A stretch of DNA of 48,181 nt from NCBI GenBank assembly GCA_016209865.1, contig JACQVL010000205.1, forward strand, positions 1 to 48,181, given 5' to 3'. A model generated the notes under the pieces. It searched no databases. It was given only the letters and a program-made list of their open reading frames with translations, and was not told the DNA's origin. Shown here piece after piece: positions 1 to 7,148 of this stretch. Numbering within the stretch: the first letter of the stretch is position 1; each line of letters opens with the position of its first letter. Source of the DNA: Candidatus Latescibacterota bacterium (GTDB lineage: Bacteria > JAAXHH01 > JACQVL01). The translations under genes were made by a program, and so were the position numbers.

Positions 1-185
1 CCGCCGACGAAGACGGTGTCGAACGTGACGTCGCGCCAGTCCGGCTCCGCAGCCCGGTGCCCCAGCTCGACCGTCAGCGCCTCGAGAAAGCGCCGGGCCA
101 GGTCGCCGCGCCACAGCTCGAACGAGAAGTCGCAGTACGGGCAGGCATGGGCGCAAAAAGGGATGTGAAGGTAGAGGCCAGACAT
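1..185 (-). CDS. hemW: Heme chaperone HemW / radical SAM protein, N-terminal part
   Basis: Only the first 61 codons are in the window; the gene runs off the left edge. The N-terminus has the radical SAM cysteine triad of the HemN/HemW family (Cys11, Cys15, Cys18, spacing CX3CX2C). It is followed by Asp-Phe, the form usual in HemW, whereas true coproporphyrinogen III dehydrogenase HemN has a fourth cysteine there. HemW-type proteins bind heme and a 4Fe-4S cluster and are proposed to deliver heme to membrane enzymes. The gene is the last visible member of a leftward run after lepA and two signal peptidase genes; lepA-hemW linkage is common in bacteria. The start is the ATG at 185, just before a hairpin repeat. 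The family is clear; HemW rather than HemN rests on the missing fourth cysteine and on context. Confidence 0.85.
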   Translation of the reverse strand, partial: MSGLYLHIPFCAHACPYCDFSFELWRGDLARRFLEALTVELGHRAAEPDWRDVTFDTVFVG

Positions 186-192
186 AAAAACG

Positions 193-287
193 ATTTTGGA
201 TTTTAGATTTTAGATTTTGGATTATTCAGGATCGACGAGGCCATAAAGTGTGTCGTGTCCCAATCCAAAATCTAAAATCCAAAATTA
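193..287. repeat. Short-word inverted repeat (ATCCAAAAT words), copy 1
   Basis: The left arm (193-223) is built of TTTTGGATTTTAGA-type words and the right arm (262-286) of the reverse-complement words, with an 18-bp perfect match at the loop end. The loop (224-261) is about 38 bases. The right arm begins inside the TAA stop of the first signal peptidase gene. A second copy with a closely similar loop lies at 1116-1217. It could form a stable hairpin at the mRNA 3' end. Confidence 0.85.
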
Positions 288-1103
288 CTCGATCAGATGT
301 CCGATCCGCCCCCAGCGCACCCGCCAGGGGATATGGACGAGATCGAAGGCGACCTCATACAGGATGGAGGTGAGACTGCCGAGGGGATCGTCCAGCGTCC
401 AGAGCACCTCCGGGTCGCCGGGCTGCTCGTCCCATGACATGTAAATGATCAGGGCCTTGCCTCGGACGAGCCGCCGGTCGAGCGGCCCCCAGAACCGGCT
501 GTCCTTGCTGTTGTCGCGGTTATCTCCCATCATGAACAGGGTCCCGGCGGGAATCTTCACCGGCCCCCAATCATCGCGGGGCCCCTGAGCACGGGAGAGC
601 AAATCCGGGTCGATATGCTTGGCGAGCGGGGGGAGCGGTTGCTTCACCCCATCCACGTCCACGACTTTGTCCCGAACCTCGACCGTCTGCCCGCCCACGG
701 CGATGCACCGCTTGATGTAGTCCTTCGTCGGGTCTTCCGGGTACTGAAACACGATGATATCCCCTGGCTTCGGCTCTCGAATCGCGGGCAACCGGACGTC
801 GGAGAGGGGAATCCGCGCCCCGTAGATGAACTTATTGACGAGGAGAAAATCCCCGATCAACAGGGTATCTTCCATCGACCCGGAGGGAATCCGGAACGCC
901 TGGATGAAGAAGGTCTTGATGAGGAACGCGGCCACCCCGGCGATGATCAGGGCTTCTGCATACTCGCGGATGACCGATTTGGAGGCGGCTGGACTCTGCG
1001 CCGTCGCGCCCGAGACCGCTGGCTTCCGCTTGCTCCCAGGCTGCGAGCGCGTCCGTCGCTGTTCTTTGATGACCGCGCGACTTGAGCCGGATGACCGGGC
1101 CAT
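285..1103 (-). CDS. lepB: Signal peptidase I (copy 1)
   Basis: 272 residues. Type I signal peptidase, which cleaves signal peptides from exported proteins at the outer face of the inner membrane by a Ser/Lys dyad. The sequence has a basic, Ser-rich tail (1-45), one membrane helix (about 49-68), box B PSGSM with catalytic Ser76, box D around Lys131 (DYIKR), and box E MGDNRDNSKDSR. The length fits the single-helix form. A GGAG Shine-Dalgarno lies about 9 bases before the ATG. It is the second of two tandem signal peptidase genes between lepA and hemW. The two proteins share all catalytic boxes and the same C-terminal IGHLIE, but differ in the tail and in the middle region, so they may differ in substrate choice. 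Confidence 0.95.
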   Translation of the reverse strand: MARSSGSSRAVIKEQRRTRSQPGSKRKPAVSGATAQSPAASKSVIREYAEALIIAGVAAFLIKTFFIQAFRIPSGSMEDTLLIGDFLLVNKFIYGARIPLSDVRLPAIREPKPGDIIVFQYPEDPTKDYIKRCIAVGGQTVEVRDKVVDVDGVKQPLPPLAKHIDPDLLSRAQGPRDDWGPVKIPAGTLFMMGDNRDNSKDSRFWGPLDRRLVRGKALIIYMSWDEQPGDPEVLWTLDDPLGSLTSILYEVAFDLVHIPWRVRWGRIGHLIE

Positions 1104-1115
1104 GAGGCCACTCCG

Positions 1116-1217
1116 ATTTTGGATTTTAGATTGGCGATTTTGGATTATTCAGGATCGGCGAGGCTATAGAATGTGTCGTGTCCTAATCCAAAATCCAAAA
1201 TCTAAAATCCAAAATTA
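1116..1217. repeat. Short-word inverted repeat (ATCCAAAAT words), copy 2
   Basis: Same design as the element at 193-287: left arm 1116-1146, loop 1147-1184, right arm 1185-1216, with the right arm running into the TAA stop of the second signal peptidase gene. The 38-base loops of the two copies differ at only five positions, all transitions. Confidence 0.85.
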
Positions 1218-1922
1218 TTCAATCAAATGTCCGATCCGGTTCCACCGGACGCGCCAGGGAGTATGGACGAGGTTGTACCCGACGATCGTGGTGAGGGATG
1301 AGAAACTCTGAGCGGGCTGCGACCAGGACCAGGTTAACGTCGGGTCTTCGGGCTGCTGATCCCACGACCAGTAGATGATCAACGCTTTTCCTTTCACCGT
1401 CCGCCCATCCACAAACCCCCAGAATCGACTGTCCGAGCTACTGTCCCGGTTATCCCCCATCACAAACAGATGCCCCTTCGGGACGACCTTCGGGCCCCAG
1501 TGATCCCGTGGGTTCTGCTGGGCCGGGACGATCATCGGGTCGACATGCTTCGCGTTCGGGGGATCGGACACCGGGCGGCCGTCGACGTAGACGACCTTGT
1601 CCCGAACCTCGACCGTCTGGTCCTCGATGGCCACACACCGTTTGATGAAATCTTTCGTCGGGTCTTCCGGGTACGGGAAGACGATCACGTCCCCCGGTTG
1701 CGGGTCGCGGAGGCCGGGGAGTTTGATGTCCGTGAACGGGACTTGCGGGCCGTAGATGAATTTATTGACGAGGAGAAAATCCCCGACCAACAGGGTATCT
1801 TCCATCGACCCGGAGGGAATCCGGAACGCCTGCACCACATCCGTCTTGATGACGACGAACAGCAAGACGGCAAACACGATCGTCTCGACGTATTCGCGCA
1901 CGATGGATTTCTGTCGAGCCAC
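1215..1922 (-). CDS. lepB: Signal peptidase I (copy 2)
   Basis: 235 residues, a paralogue of the next gene in the run. It has a short N-terminus, one membrane helix (about residues 10-30), PSGSM with the catalytic serine, the FIKR box with the catalytic lysine, and MGDNRDSSSDSR. All residues needed for the Ser/Lys dyad are present, so the enzyme should be active. It lies 88 bases after the lepA stop and before lepB copy 1, matching the widespread lepA-lepB arrangement. Compared with copy 1 it lacks the basic N-terminal extension. The start is the ATG at 1922; no other in-frame start keeps the membrane helix. Confidence 0.95.
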   Translation of the reverse strand: MARQKSIVREYVETIVFAVLLFVVIKTDVVQAFRIPSGSMEDTLLVGDFLLVNKFIYGPQVPFTDIKLPGLRDPQPGDVIVFPYPEDPTKDFIKRCVAIEDQTVEVRDKVVYVDGRPVSDPPNAKHVDPMIVPAQQNPRDHWGPKVVPKGHLFVMGDNRDSSSDSRFWGFVDGRTVKGKALIIYWSWDQQPEDPTLTWSWSQPAQSFSSLTTIVGYNLVHTPWRVRWNRIGHLIE

Positions 1923-1940
1923 GCGACACCCCCTGTTTTG

Positions 1941-2008
1941 ATTGCGGATTGGCGATTGCGGATTGCGGATTGAACATCCAGTCTGTCAAATCGGCAATCG
2001 GCAATTCC
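1941..2008. repeat. Short-word element (GCGGATT words) between lepA and lepB
   Basis: Tandem ATTGCGGATT-like words (1941-1971) are followed by partial reverse complements (CAATCGGCAATT, about 1996-2007), ending just before the lepA TAA stop at 2011-2013. It fills most of the intergenic gap. A word array with imperfect inverted repetition is visible; no function can be read from it. Confidence 0.6.
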
Positions 2009-2010
2009 TC

Positions 2011-3837
2011 TTACCGCCGTTCGACCAGCTCGCCCTCTCCCCCGCGGATGCCCAGAACGGCTAAGAACGCCTCCTGGGGCACCTCGACGTTCCCAACCTG
2101 CTTCATCCGCCGCTTGCCTTCTTTTTGCCGTTCCAGCAGCTTCCGCTTCCGGGTAATGTCTCCCCCGTAGCACTTGGCGGTGACGTTCTTCCGCAGCGGA
2201 CTGATCGTCTCGCGGGCGATGACCCGGCTTCCGATCGCCGCCTGGATGATCACCTCGAAGAGCTGGCGCGGGATCAGACGGCGGAGCCGGTTGCACAGCT
2301 CCCGGCCCCACTCATACGCTTGCTCCCGGTGGAGGATCATCGACAGCGCATCCACCGGGCCCCCGTTCAACAAGAGGTCCAGCTTGACCAGGTCCGACTC
2401 CCGGTAATCGAGGTACTCATAATCGAACGACGCATACCCCCGGCTGATCGATTTCAATCGATCATAAAAATCGAAGACGATCTCGGACAGAGGCAGCTCG
2501 TAGTGGAGGTCGACGCGGGTCGGGTCGAGGTACTCCATGCTCTTGTAGATGCCGCGCCGCTCTTTCGTCAGTCGCATGATGTTCCCGATGTACTCCGCCG
2601 GGACGACGATCTGGGCGCGGATGAACGGCTCCTCGACCATCAGGATCGAGCCGGGATCGGGCATCAGCGCCGGGTTGTCCACCTCGATGAGCGTCCCGTC
2701 CGTCTTCGTCACCCGGTACTCCACGCTGGGAAGGGTGGCCAGGATGCTCAGCCCGTACTCCCGCTCTAAGCGCTCCTGGACGATCTCCATGTGGAGCAGG
2801 CCCAGGAACCCGCACCGGAAGCCGAAGCCGAGGGCGACCGACGTCTCCGGTTCGTAGACCAGGGCGGCGTCATTCAGTCGGTACTTCTCCAGTGCCTCCT
2901 TCAGCGCCTCGTAGTCCTCAGTGGCGGAGGGATAGAACCCGCTAAAGACCATCGGCTTCGCCTCGCGGTAGCCGGGGAGCGGGATGGCGCAGGGCCGGTC
3001 CGCATCCGTGATCGTATCCCCGACGTTGGTATCCCCGACGTTCCGGATGTTGGCGATGACGTACCCGACTTCTCCGGCGTTGAGTTCGGACACGACCGCT
3101 TTATTGAGCCGCAGGACGCCGACTTCGGCAACCTCGAACCGCTTGCCGTTCGAGCACATCTGGATCTTCATCCCCGGCCGGACCTGCCCTTCAACGACCC
3201 GGATGTACGGCACCGCGCCCCGGTACTGGTCGTAGATCGAATCGAAGATGAGCGACCGGAGCGGCGCGTCGGTGATGTCGGGCGGGGGCGGAATCCGGTC
3301 GATGATCGCACACAGGACGGCATCGATCCCGATCCCCGCCTTGGCGCTGACGCGCAGGATGTCCCCCTCCTCGACGCCAAGAAGGTCGACGATCTGTTTC
3401 ATGACCATGTCGATCTGCACGTTGGGCAGGTCGATTTTATTGATGATTGGGACGATCGTCAGGTTGTTCTCGACGGCTAACATCAGGTTGCTGATCGTTT
3501 GCGCCTCGACGCCCTGCACGGCATCGACGACGAGCAGCGCCCCCTCGCACGCCGCCAGGCTCCGGGACACCTCGTAGGAAAAATCCACGTGCCCCGGCGT
3601 GTCGATCAGGTTCAGGACGTACAGGTCTCCGGCCGGGGTCGAGTATTCCATCCGGATGGCGTGCGCCTTGATCGTGATTCCCCGTTCCCGCTCCAGGTCC
3701 ATATCGTCGAGCACCTGAGCGCGCATGTCCTTCGGGGAGACGGTGCCGGTTCGCTCCAGCAGCCGGTCAGCGAGCGTCGACTTGCCGTGATCGATATGCG
3801 CGATGATGGAGAAATTCCGGATGTGGCTTGTTGCCAT
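2011..3837 (-). CDS. lepA: Elongation factor 4 (LepA), ribosome back-translocating GTPase
   Basis: 608 residues from the chosen start. LepA binds ribosomes and promotes back-translocation or helps initiation under stress. The G domain has the P-loop AHIDHGKS (residues 13-20), DTPGHVDF (G3) and NKIDLP (G4), followed by EF-G-like domains and the C-terminal domain special to LepA. The reading frame continues 39 codons further upstream, but that part is Pro/Ser/Arg-rich with no homology signal and overlaps the anti-sigma gene. The internal ATG at 3837 starts the standard [20 protein letters not shown]-terminus. There is no strong Shine-Dalgarno before it. It is the third gene of the sigma-led leftward run, 64 bases after the anti-sigma gene. 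Confidence 0.97.
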   Translation of the reverse strand: MATSHIRNFSIIAHIDHGKSTLADRLLERTGTVSPKDMRAQVLDDMDLERERGITIKAHAIRMEYSTPAGDLYVLNLIDTPGHVDFSYEVSRSLAACEGALLVVDAVQGVEAQTISNLMLAVENNLTIVPIINKIDLPNVQIDMVMKQIVDLLGVEEGDILRVSAKAGIGIDAVLCAIIDRIPPPPDITDAPLRSLIFDSIYDQYRGAVPYIRVVEGQVRPGMKIQMCSNGKRFEVAEVGVLRLNKAVVSELNAGEVGYVIANIRNVGDTNVGDTITDADRPCAIPLPGYREAKPMVFSGFYPSATEDYEALKEALEKYRLNDAALVYEPETSVALGFGFRCGFLGLLHMEIVQERLEREYGLSILATLPSVEYRVTKTDGTLIEVDNPALMPDPGSILMVEEPFIRAQIVVPAEYIGNIMRLTKERRGIYKSMEYLDPTRVDLHYELPLSEIVFDFYDRLKSISRGYASFDYEYLDYRESDLVKLDLLLNGGPVDALSMILHREQAYEWGRELCNRLRRLIPRQLFEVIIQAAIGSRVIARETISPLRKNVTAKCYGGDITRKRKLLERQKEGKRRMKQVGNVEVPQEAFLAVLGIRGGEGELVERR

Positions 3838-3901
3838 TAGACAGGCACGATGGGAAGGTGGTGGTGATCGAAGGGGAGCCGCAACGTCATCGAGGAAAGC
3901 C

Positions 3902-4480
3902 TCAGGAGTACGATTCGTCCGGAGCCGACTCGAACTCGGCGGTTTGGAATCCATCGATCATCTTCAGGATGACAAACGCCACCCCGACGGCGATCAGCAC
4001 TGAGACGATCGGTTCGAGCCGTTGGGGCTCAGGCAGCACCGGGAACCGGTATCGCAGCCCCTCCAGGCTGGCACGCAGGGTGTTGACCACGAACTGGAAT
4101 GGCGCGGCCATGGCCTTGGTCCCGGCCGTCATCTCCGGCACCCCCTGGAACCCCCGGATGATCGCCGTGCGGTACACCCATGCCACGGTTCCGGTCAGGC
4201 TCCCCAGGACTCCGACGATCGCCCAGAGCACCCTGACCGGCACGCGGCCGAAGACCAGCACCGGGGCAGGCAGCCGGTCGAGCACCTTGATCGTAAACGC
4301 CGGGGATGGCTGGAGCGGCGGTGCGTCCGCCACCGCCTGGACGACCGCACGGAGCACCGTGTAATCGGTCTGGCACGCGCGACAGTGAGTGAGATGACGG
4401 TCGAGAACGGCCCGCTGCTCATCGACGAGCGTCCCGCTCAGAGCTTCATGCATCAGGGGGTGGATCTGACGACATTCCAT
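3902..4480 (-). CDS. Zinc-finger anti-sigma factor, membrane-bound
   Basis: 192 residues. The N-terminus has the anti-sigma zinc-binding motif: an early Cys (residue 3) and HLTHCRAC, which fits Hx3Cx2C of ZAS/zf-HC2 domains. Two hydrophobic stretches follow (about residues 75-105 and 158-182), so the protein is probably anchored in the inner membrane and holds the sigma factor encoded just upstream. The start at 4480 is chosen because AAGGTG lies nine bases before it; an ATG at 4489 and a GTG at 4492 in the same frame would overlap that site. It is separated from the sigma gene by a hairpin word element. Which signal releases the sigma factor cannot be seen. Confidence 0.85.
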   Translation of the reverse strand: MECRQIHPLMHEALSGTLVDEQRAVLDRHLTHCRACQTDYTVLRAVVQAVADAPPLQPSPAFTIKVLDRLPAPVLVFGRVPVRVLWAIVGVLGSLTGTVAWVYRTAIIRGFQGVPEMTAGTKAMAAPFQFVVNTLRASLEGLRYRFPVLPEPQRLEPIVSVLIAVGVAFVILKMIDGFQTAEFESAPDESYS

Positions 4481-4498
4481 AAAAGTCATCACCTTTTT

Positions 4499-4600
4499 AA
4501 GAACGTTGGCACGTTAGCACATTAGCACGTTAAAAGATAGAGTCATACTACCTCTTTGTCAACAACGTTCTCACGTGTCAACGTTCCAACGTGTCAACGC
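4499..4600. repeat. Short-word inverted repeat (CACGTT words) between sigma and anti-sigma genes
   Basis: One arm (about 4502-4535) repeats words such as GCACGTTAGCAC. The other (about 4562-4600) repeats CACGTGTCAACGTT-like words that are roughly complementary. It starts directly after the TGA stop of the sigma factor gene on the leftward strand and fills the gap to the anti-sigma ribosome binding site. It could set the ratio of sigma to anti-sigma expression; that is inference. Confidence 0.65.
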
Positions 4601-4601
4601 G

Positions 4602-5186
4602 TCACTGGAGTTCTTGCGGCTCAAGCGCTTCAAGAGCACGACGTTTCAGCGCCTCACGCGCCCGGAAGAGATGGGCCTTCACCGTCCCGATCGGCAGGTT
4701 GAGGATCTCGCTGATTTCTTCGTACGAACAGTCTTGAATGTGATAGAGCATCAACACGGCGCTGTATTTCGGGGAGAGCGAGGCGATGAGCGCGTGAACC
4801 CGTTCCCGGAACTCATTCCGCTCGACGAGCCGGTCCGGGCTCTCCCCCCGGTCGGGCAACTGCAGCGGGACGCTCTCCTCGTCCTCCTCCATCGAGGCCT
4901 CGATCGAGGTGGCATCGAACCGGGTCTGTTTTGCTTTCGTCAGGCAGACATTCATGGCGATCCGGTACAACCAGGTGCTGAACTTCGAGTCGCGCCGGAA
5001 CTGATCCAAGGCCCGGTAGGCACGGATGAACGCGTCTTGAGCGGCTTCTTCAGCATCTTCACGCTTGCCGATGATCCGGCACGCCATGCTGAAGACGGCC
5101 GTCTTGTGCCGTTCAACGAGGGTGGCGAACGCCGACCGGCTTCCCTGCTGAGACAGCTCGACGAGTTCCTCATCGCTCAGGTCCAT
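4602..5186 (-). CDS. ECF-type RNA polymerase sigma factor (RpoE/SigW-like)
   Basis: 194 residues, usual for group 4 sigma factors. Region 2 spans about residues 20-90, with the core-binding and -10 recognition helices (DAEEAAQDAFIRAYRAL, then FSTWLYRIAMN). After an acidic linker, region 4 spans about 133-187 with the helix-turn-helix YEEISEILNLPIGTVKAHL. Region 3 is absent, as expected for ECF factors. The gene heads the run with its anti-sigma factor next. Its own upstream DNA has a TGAAAC-type ECF promoter (5232-5261), duplicated in front of the divergent psp-like genes, so autoregulation is likely. A GGAG-rich Shine-Dalgarno precedes the ATG at close spacing. The family is certain; the regulon is inferred. 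Confidence 0.95.
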   Translation of the reverse strand: MDLSDEELVELSQQGSRSAFATLVERHKTAVFSMACRIIGKREDAEEAAQDAFIRAYRALDQFRRDSKFSTWLYRIAMNVCLTKAKQTRFDATSIEASMEEDEESVPLQLPDRGESPDRLVERNEFRERVHALIASLSPKYSAVLMLYHIQDCSYEEISEILNLPIGTVKAHLFRAREALKRRALEALEPQELQ

Positions 5187-5231
5187 GCTCCTCTCTCGCC
5201 GCTCAAGACCCCGATCCGGTCATTTCAAACA

Positions 5232-5261
5232 TAAGACTACGGAGCAAGGAAGAATGTTTCA
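5232..5261 (-). promoter_or_regulatory. Probable ECF-dependent promoter of the sigma factor gene
   Basis: On the leftward strand TGAAACATTCT (TGAAAC at 5261-5256) is followed, 17 bases after GAAACAT, by TCTTA (5236-5232). The start point would lie about 40 bases before the sigma factor ATG. The same 11-base upstream block and 17-base spacing occur in front of the divergent gene set. The -35 resembles those of ECF sigma factors such as Bacillus SigW (TGAAAC). Confidence 0.6.
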
Positions 5262-5270
5262 TGACTGCAA

Positions 5271-5382
5271 CGATGAACGATGAATGATGAAGAAAAGACC
5301 CATCTTACGAAGATTTTTTGGGGTTCATTCCTCATCCCGCATTCATCATCCATCGTGGCTGTTACATTCATCATTGCCCTGC
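5271..5382. repeat. Short-word inverted repeat (GATGAACGATGAA words) between divergent promoters
   Basis: The left arm (about 5271-5294) repeats CGATGAACGATGAATGATG. The right arm (about 5323-5375) holds the complementary ATTCATCATCCATCG-type words. The element sits exactly between the two divergent ECF-like promoters, so it separates the two transcription units. The 338-base gap 5187-5524 holds only this element, the two promoters and the leaders. Confidence 0.65.
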
Positions 5383-5411
5383 AAACATGCAAGAAGAAAA
5401 TGCGGGAGCGG

Positions 5412-5441
5412 TGAAACATTCTGTCAGGACGCCAGGTCGTA
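5412..5441 (+). promoter_or_regulatory. Probable ECF-dependent promoter of the psp-like cluster
   Basis: TGAAACATTCT (from 5412) is followed, 17 bases after GAAACAT, by TCGTA (5437-5441). It matches the promoter-like element of the sigma factor gene in sequence and spacing but points rightward, about 80 bases before the first gene of the DUF6249/PspB/PspC set. Confidence 0.6.
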
Positions 5442-5524
5442 CCAGTAGCACGAGCGAAGCGGTCATGCTTCAGATGGGGTGACGTCGTCGATCGCAGATT
5501 TTCTTTCAAGAGGAGGCGCTTCAC

Positions 5525-6004
5525 ATGGGAAGGTCGGGGATCTGGATGCCTCTGAATGCCTGGCCGATGCTGTCCTTCTTCCAGGGGACTGATCCGTTCG
5601 GGTCGATCGGAGGGAAGGACGGAATGAGCGGGATTACAGGCCTCATGGCGGTCATCCTCTCGACGACCTGCGCGATGATTATCTGCGCGGGGCTGGTCAT
5701 CTATCTTCTCCGGCACCAGAAGATGCGACACCAGGAGAAGCTGGCGATGATCGAGAAGGGGATTTATCTCGAAACACGGAGGCAGGAGGCCGGGGTTCCG
5801 TCGCTCGCCATCATCATCCTGGTCGGGATCGGCCTGGCGACGCTCGCCTCGAACGAGGAGCCGTTCCTCGGGTTCGCGCTCTTATTCATCGGCGTCGGGC
5901 TGATCGTCCGTGACCGGCTGCTCCGCCATAAGAAGCGGACGACGGGCCGGTTGTCGACGGGGCCGTTGGAGGACAAGCCGAAACAGCAAGAGCCCTGGCA
6001 ATAA
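5525..6004 (+). CDS. DUF6249-like inner-membrane protein
   Basis: 159 residues. One membrane helix lies at about residues 37-62, followed by a charged stretch RHQKMRHQEKLAMIEKGIYLE, then two close helices (about 91-128) and a basic tail. The EKLAMIEKGI segment before a helix pair is typical of the DUF6249-type membrane proteins often found beside sigma factors or PspC genes. AGGAGG lies eight bases before the ATG. It is the first gene downstream of the rightward ECF-like promoter and precedes the PspB-like and PspC-like genes, so a role in envelope stress is likely. The exact function is unknown. Confidence 0.75.
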   Translation: MGRSGIWMPLNAWPMLSFFQGTDPFGSIGGKDGMSGITGLMAVILSTTCAMIICAGLVIYLLRHQKMRHQEKLAMIEKGIYLETRRQEAGVPSLAIIILVGIGLATLASNEEPFLGFALLFIGVGLIVRDRLLRHKKRTTGRLSTGPLEDKPKQQEPWQ

Positions 6005-6047
6005 TGCGTCACAGTCGAGACCCAGCAAACGAAGGAGGGATTCACGC

Positions 6048-6221
6048 ATGCCCGATATCTTCTGGATCTTTGCAGGGATTGCGCTCGTCATCTTAGCGAG
6101 CGGGTATATGAAGACGATGAAATATGCGCACGGCGGTCATGGGACGAGCGCCGAGTTGGATGAGATCAAACGGCGACTGGACCGAATCGAAGAACATTTG
6201 GACCTCAAAGAGAGTCGTTGA
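6048..6221 (+). CDS. PspB-like small membrane protein
   Basis: 57 residues. It has one N-terminal membrane helix (about residues 3-20) followed by a charged, coiled-coil-like tail (LDEIKRRLDRIEEHLDLKES). This layout matches phage-shock protein B, which partners with PspC at the inner membrane, though the protein is a little shorter than typical PspB and sequence identity is modest. AAGGAGGG is placed seven to eight bases before the ATG. It sits 43 bases after the DUF6249-like gene and 16 bases before the PspC-like gene. The same frame is open upstream, but the ribosome binding site fixes this start. Confidence 0.7.
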   Translation: MPDIFWIFAGIALVILASGYMKTMKYAHGGHGTSAELDEIKRRLDRIEEHLDLKESR

Positions 6222-6237
6222 AGGGGGGGATGTGACG

Positions 6238-6894
6238 ATGAACGAGAAGCGGTTGCATAAATCAGCGCATGACAAGATGATCAGCGGGGTGTGCGGGGGG
6301 CTCGGTCAGTATTTCGGGGTCGACCCGACCCTGGTCCGGATCGCCTGGGTGGCGATCTCCCTGATCTCCTTCCCGGCTGGCCTGGTGATCGGGCCGCTCG
6401 CCTACCTGGCCGCCATGCTGATCATCCCGCGGGACCCGGAGGAGATGACGCTTCCGACGGACGAGCCTCCGGCGGAACCGGAGTACAAGAGCAACAACCT
6501 GCTCTGGGGGGTGGTGCTCATCCTTCTGGCGCTCGTCGTGCTCCAGTGGCAGCGAGATCTCCTGCCCTTCCCTTTCCACCGGGGACGGGGCAATTTCTTG
6601 CCCCCCCTTGTCTTGATAGGAGTCGCGATCGTGTTGATGCTCAGATATCGGCCAGAGATGGCGGACAGACTGCGCACGATGGCAGGAGAGCGGCGGCTCT
6701 ACCGCTCGGAGACGGACAAGAAACTGTTCGGGGTGTGCGGCGGGCTGGCGGAATCGTTCAACATCGACCCGACGCTCGTCCGGCTGGCCTGGGCGTTCGG
6801 CACCCTGTTGTCATCCGGGATCGGCTTGATCATCTATGCGGTCATGGCCTGGGTGCTCCCGGTCGGTCGTCCGGGGACGATTAAACCGTTGTGA
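6238..6894 (+). CDS. PspC-domain protein with two PspC modules
   Basis: 218 residues. It carries two PspC domains: the first at about residues 3-62 (MISGVCGGLGQYFGVDPTLVR, then a membrane helix), the second at about 155-215 (KLFGVCGGLAESFNIDPTLVR plus a helix). Between them are a hydrophobic pair and a Pro/Gly-rich loop. PspC proteins sense or respond to inner-membrane damage, usually with PspB. A fused pair is less common than the single form and could act as a built-in dimer. The start is the ATG at 6238 behind a GGGGGG-rich ribosome site; a GTG at 6232 is possible. It ends the transcription unit, followed by a strong terminator. Confidence 0.9.
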   Translation: MNEKRLHKSAHDKMISGVCGGLGQYFGVDPTLVRIAWVAISLISFPAGLVIGPLAYLAAMLIIPRDPEEMTLPTDEPPAEPEYKSNNLLWGVVLILLALVVLQWQRDLLPFPFHRGRGNFLPPLVLIGVAIVLMLRYRPEMADRLRTMAGERRLYRSETDKKLFGVCGGLAESFNIDPTLVRLAWAFGTLLSSGIGLIIYAVMAWVLPVGRPGTIKPL

Positions 6895-6910
6895 GTCTGT
6901 CTGTCGTTCC

Positions 6911-6977
6911 AAGCGCGAGCGTGAGGGCAGCGGGTCTGCAGAGGACAGGAAGCCGCTGCCCGGCCTCGCGCTTTTTG
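6911..6977 (+). terminator. Rho-independent terminator after the PspC gene
   Basis: Nested stem: AGCGCGAG (6912-6919) pairs with CTCGCGCT (6965-6972), and GGGCAGCGG (6925-6933) pairs with CCGCTGCCC (6953-6961). The stem is followed by a T run (6972-6976). Confidence 0.85.
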
Positions 6978-7003
6978 TGTGTGGTCATTTTCCTGTTAAA
7001 GAC

Positions 7004-7032
7004 TTGACATCTTATGGTCTCTCTTGTATCAT
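7004..7032 (+). promoter_or_regulatory. Sigma70-type promoter of the phosphosignalling cassette
   Basis: TTGACA (7004-7009), 17-base spacer, TATCAT (7027-7032). It lies just after the PspC terminator and about 115 bases before the PP2C-fusion gene. Confidence 0.8.
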
Positions 7033-7148
7033 CAACGCAGGTTAAACCGCGTGTGCTCTACGCGGGGCGCGAGAGCCCGGATGGGTTGTGGCAGCGCATG
7101 CATGGCCGCTGGCGGCGCGCGCGGGCGTTGTGGGGGGGGAGACCACCG

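Noticed and set aside
3838-3954. Upstream extension of lepA by 39 codons
   Set aside because: The extra residues do not match LepA, overlap the anti-sigma gene and are repeat-like; the standard N-terminus starts at 3837.
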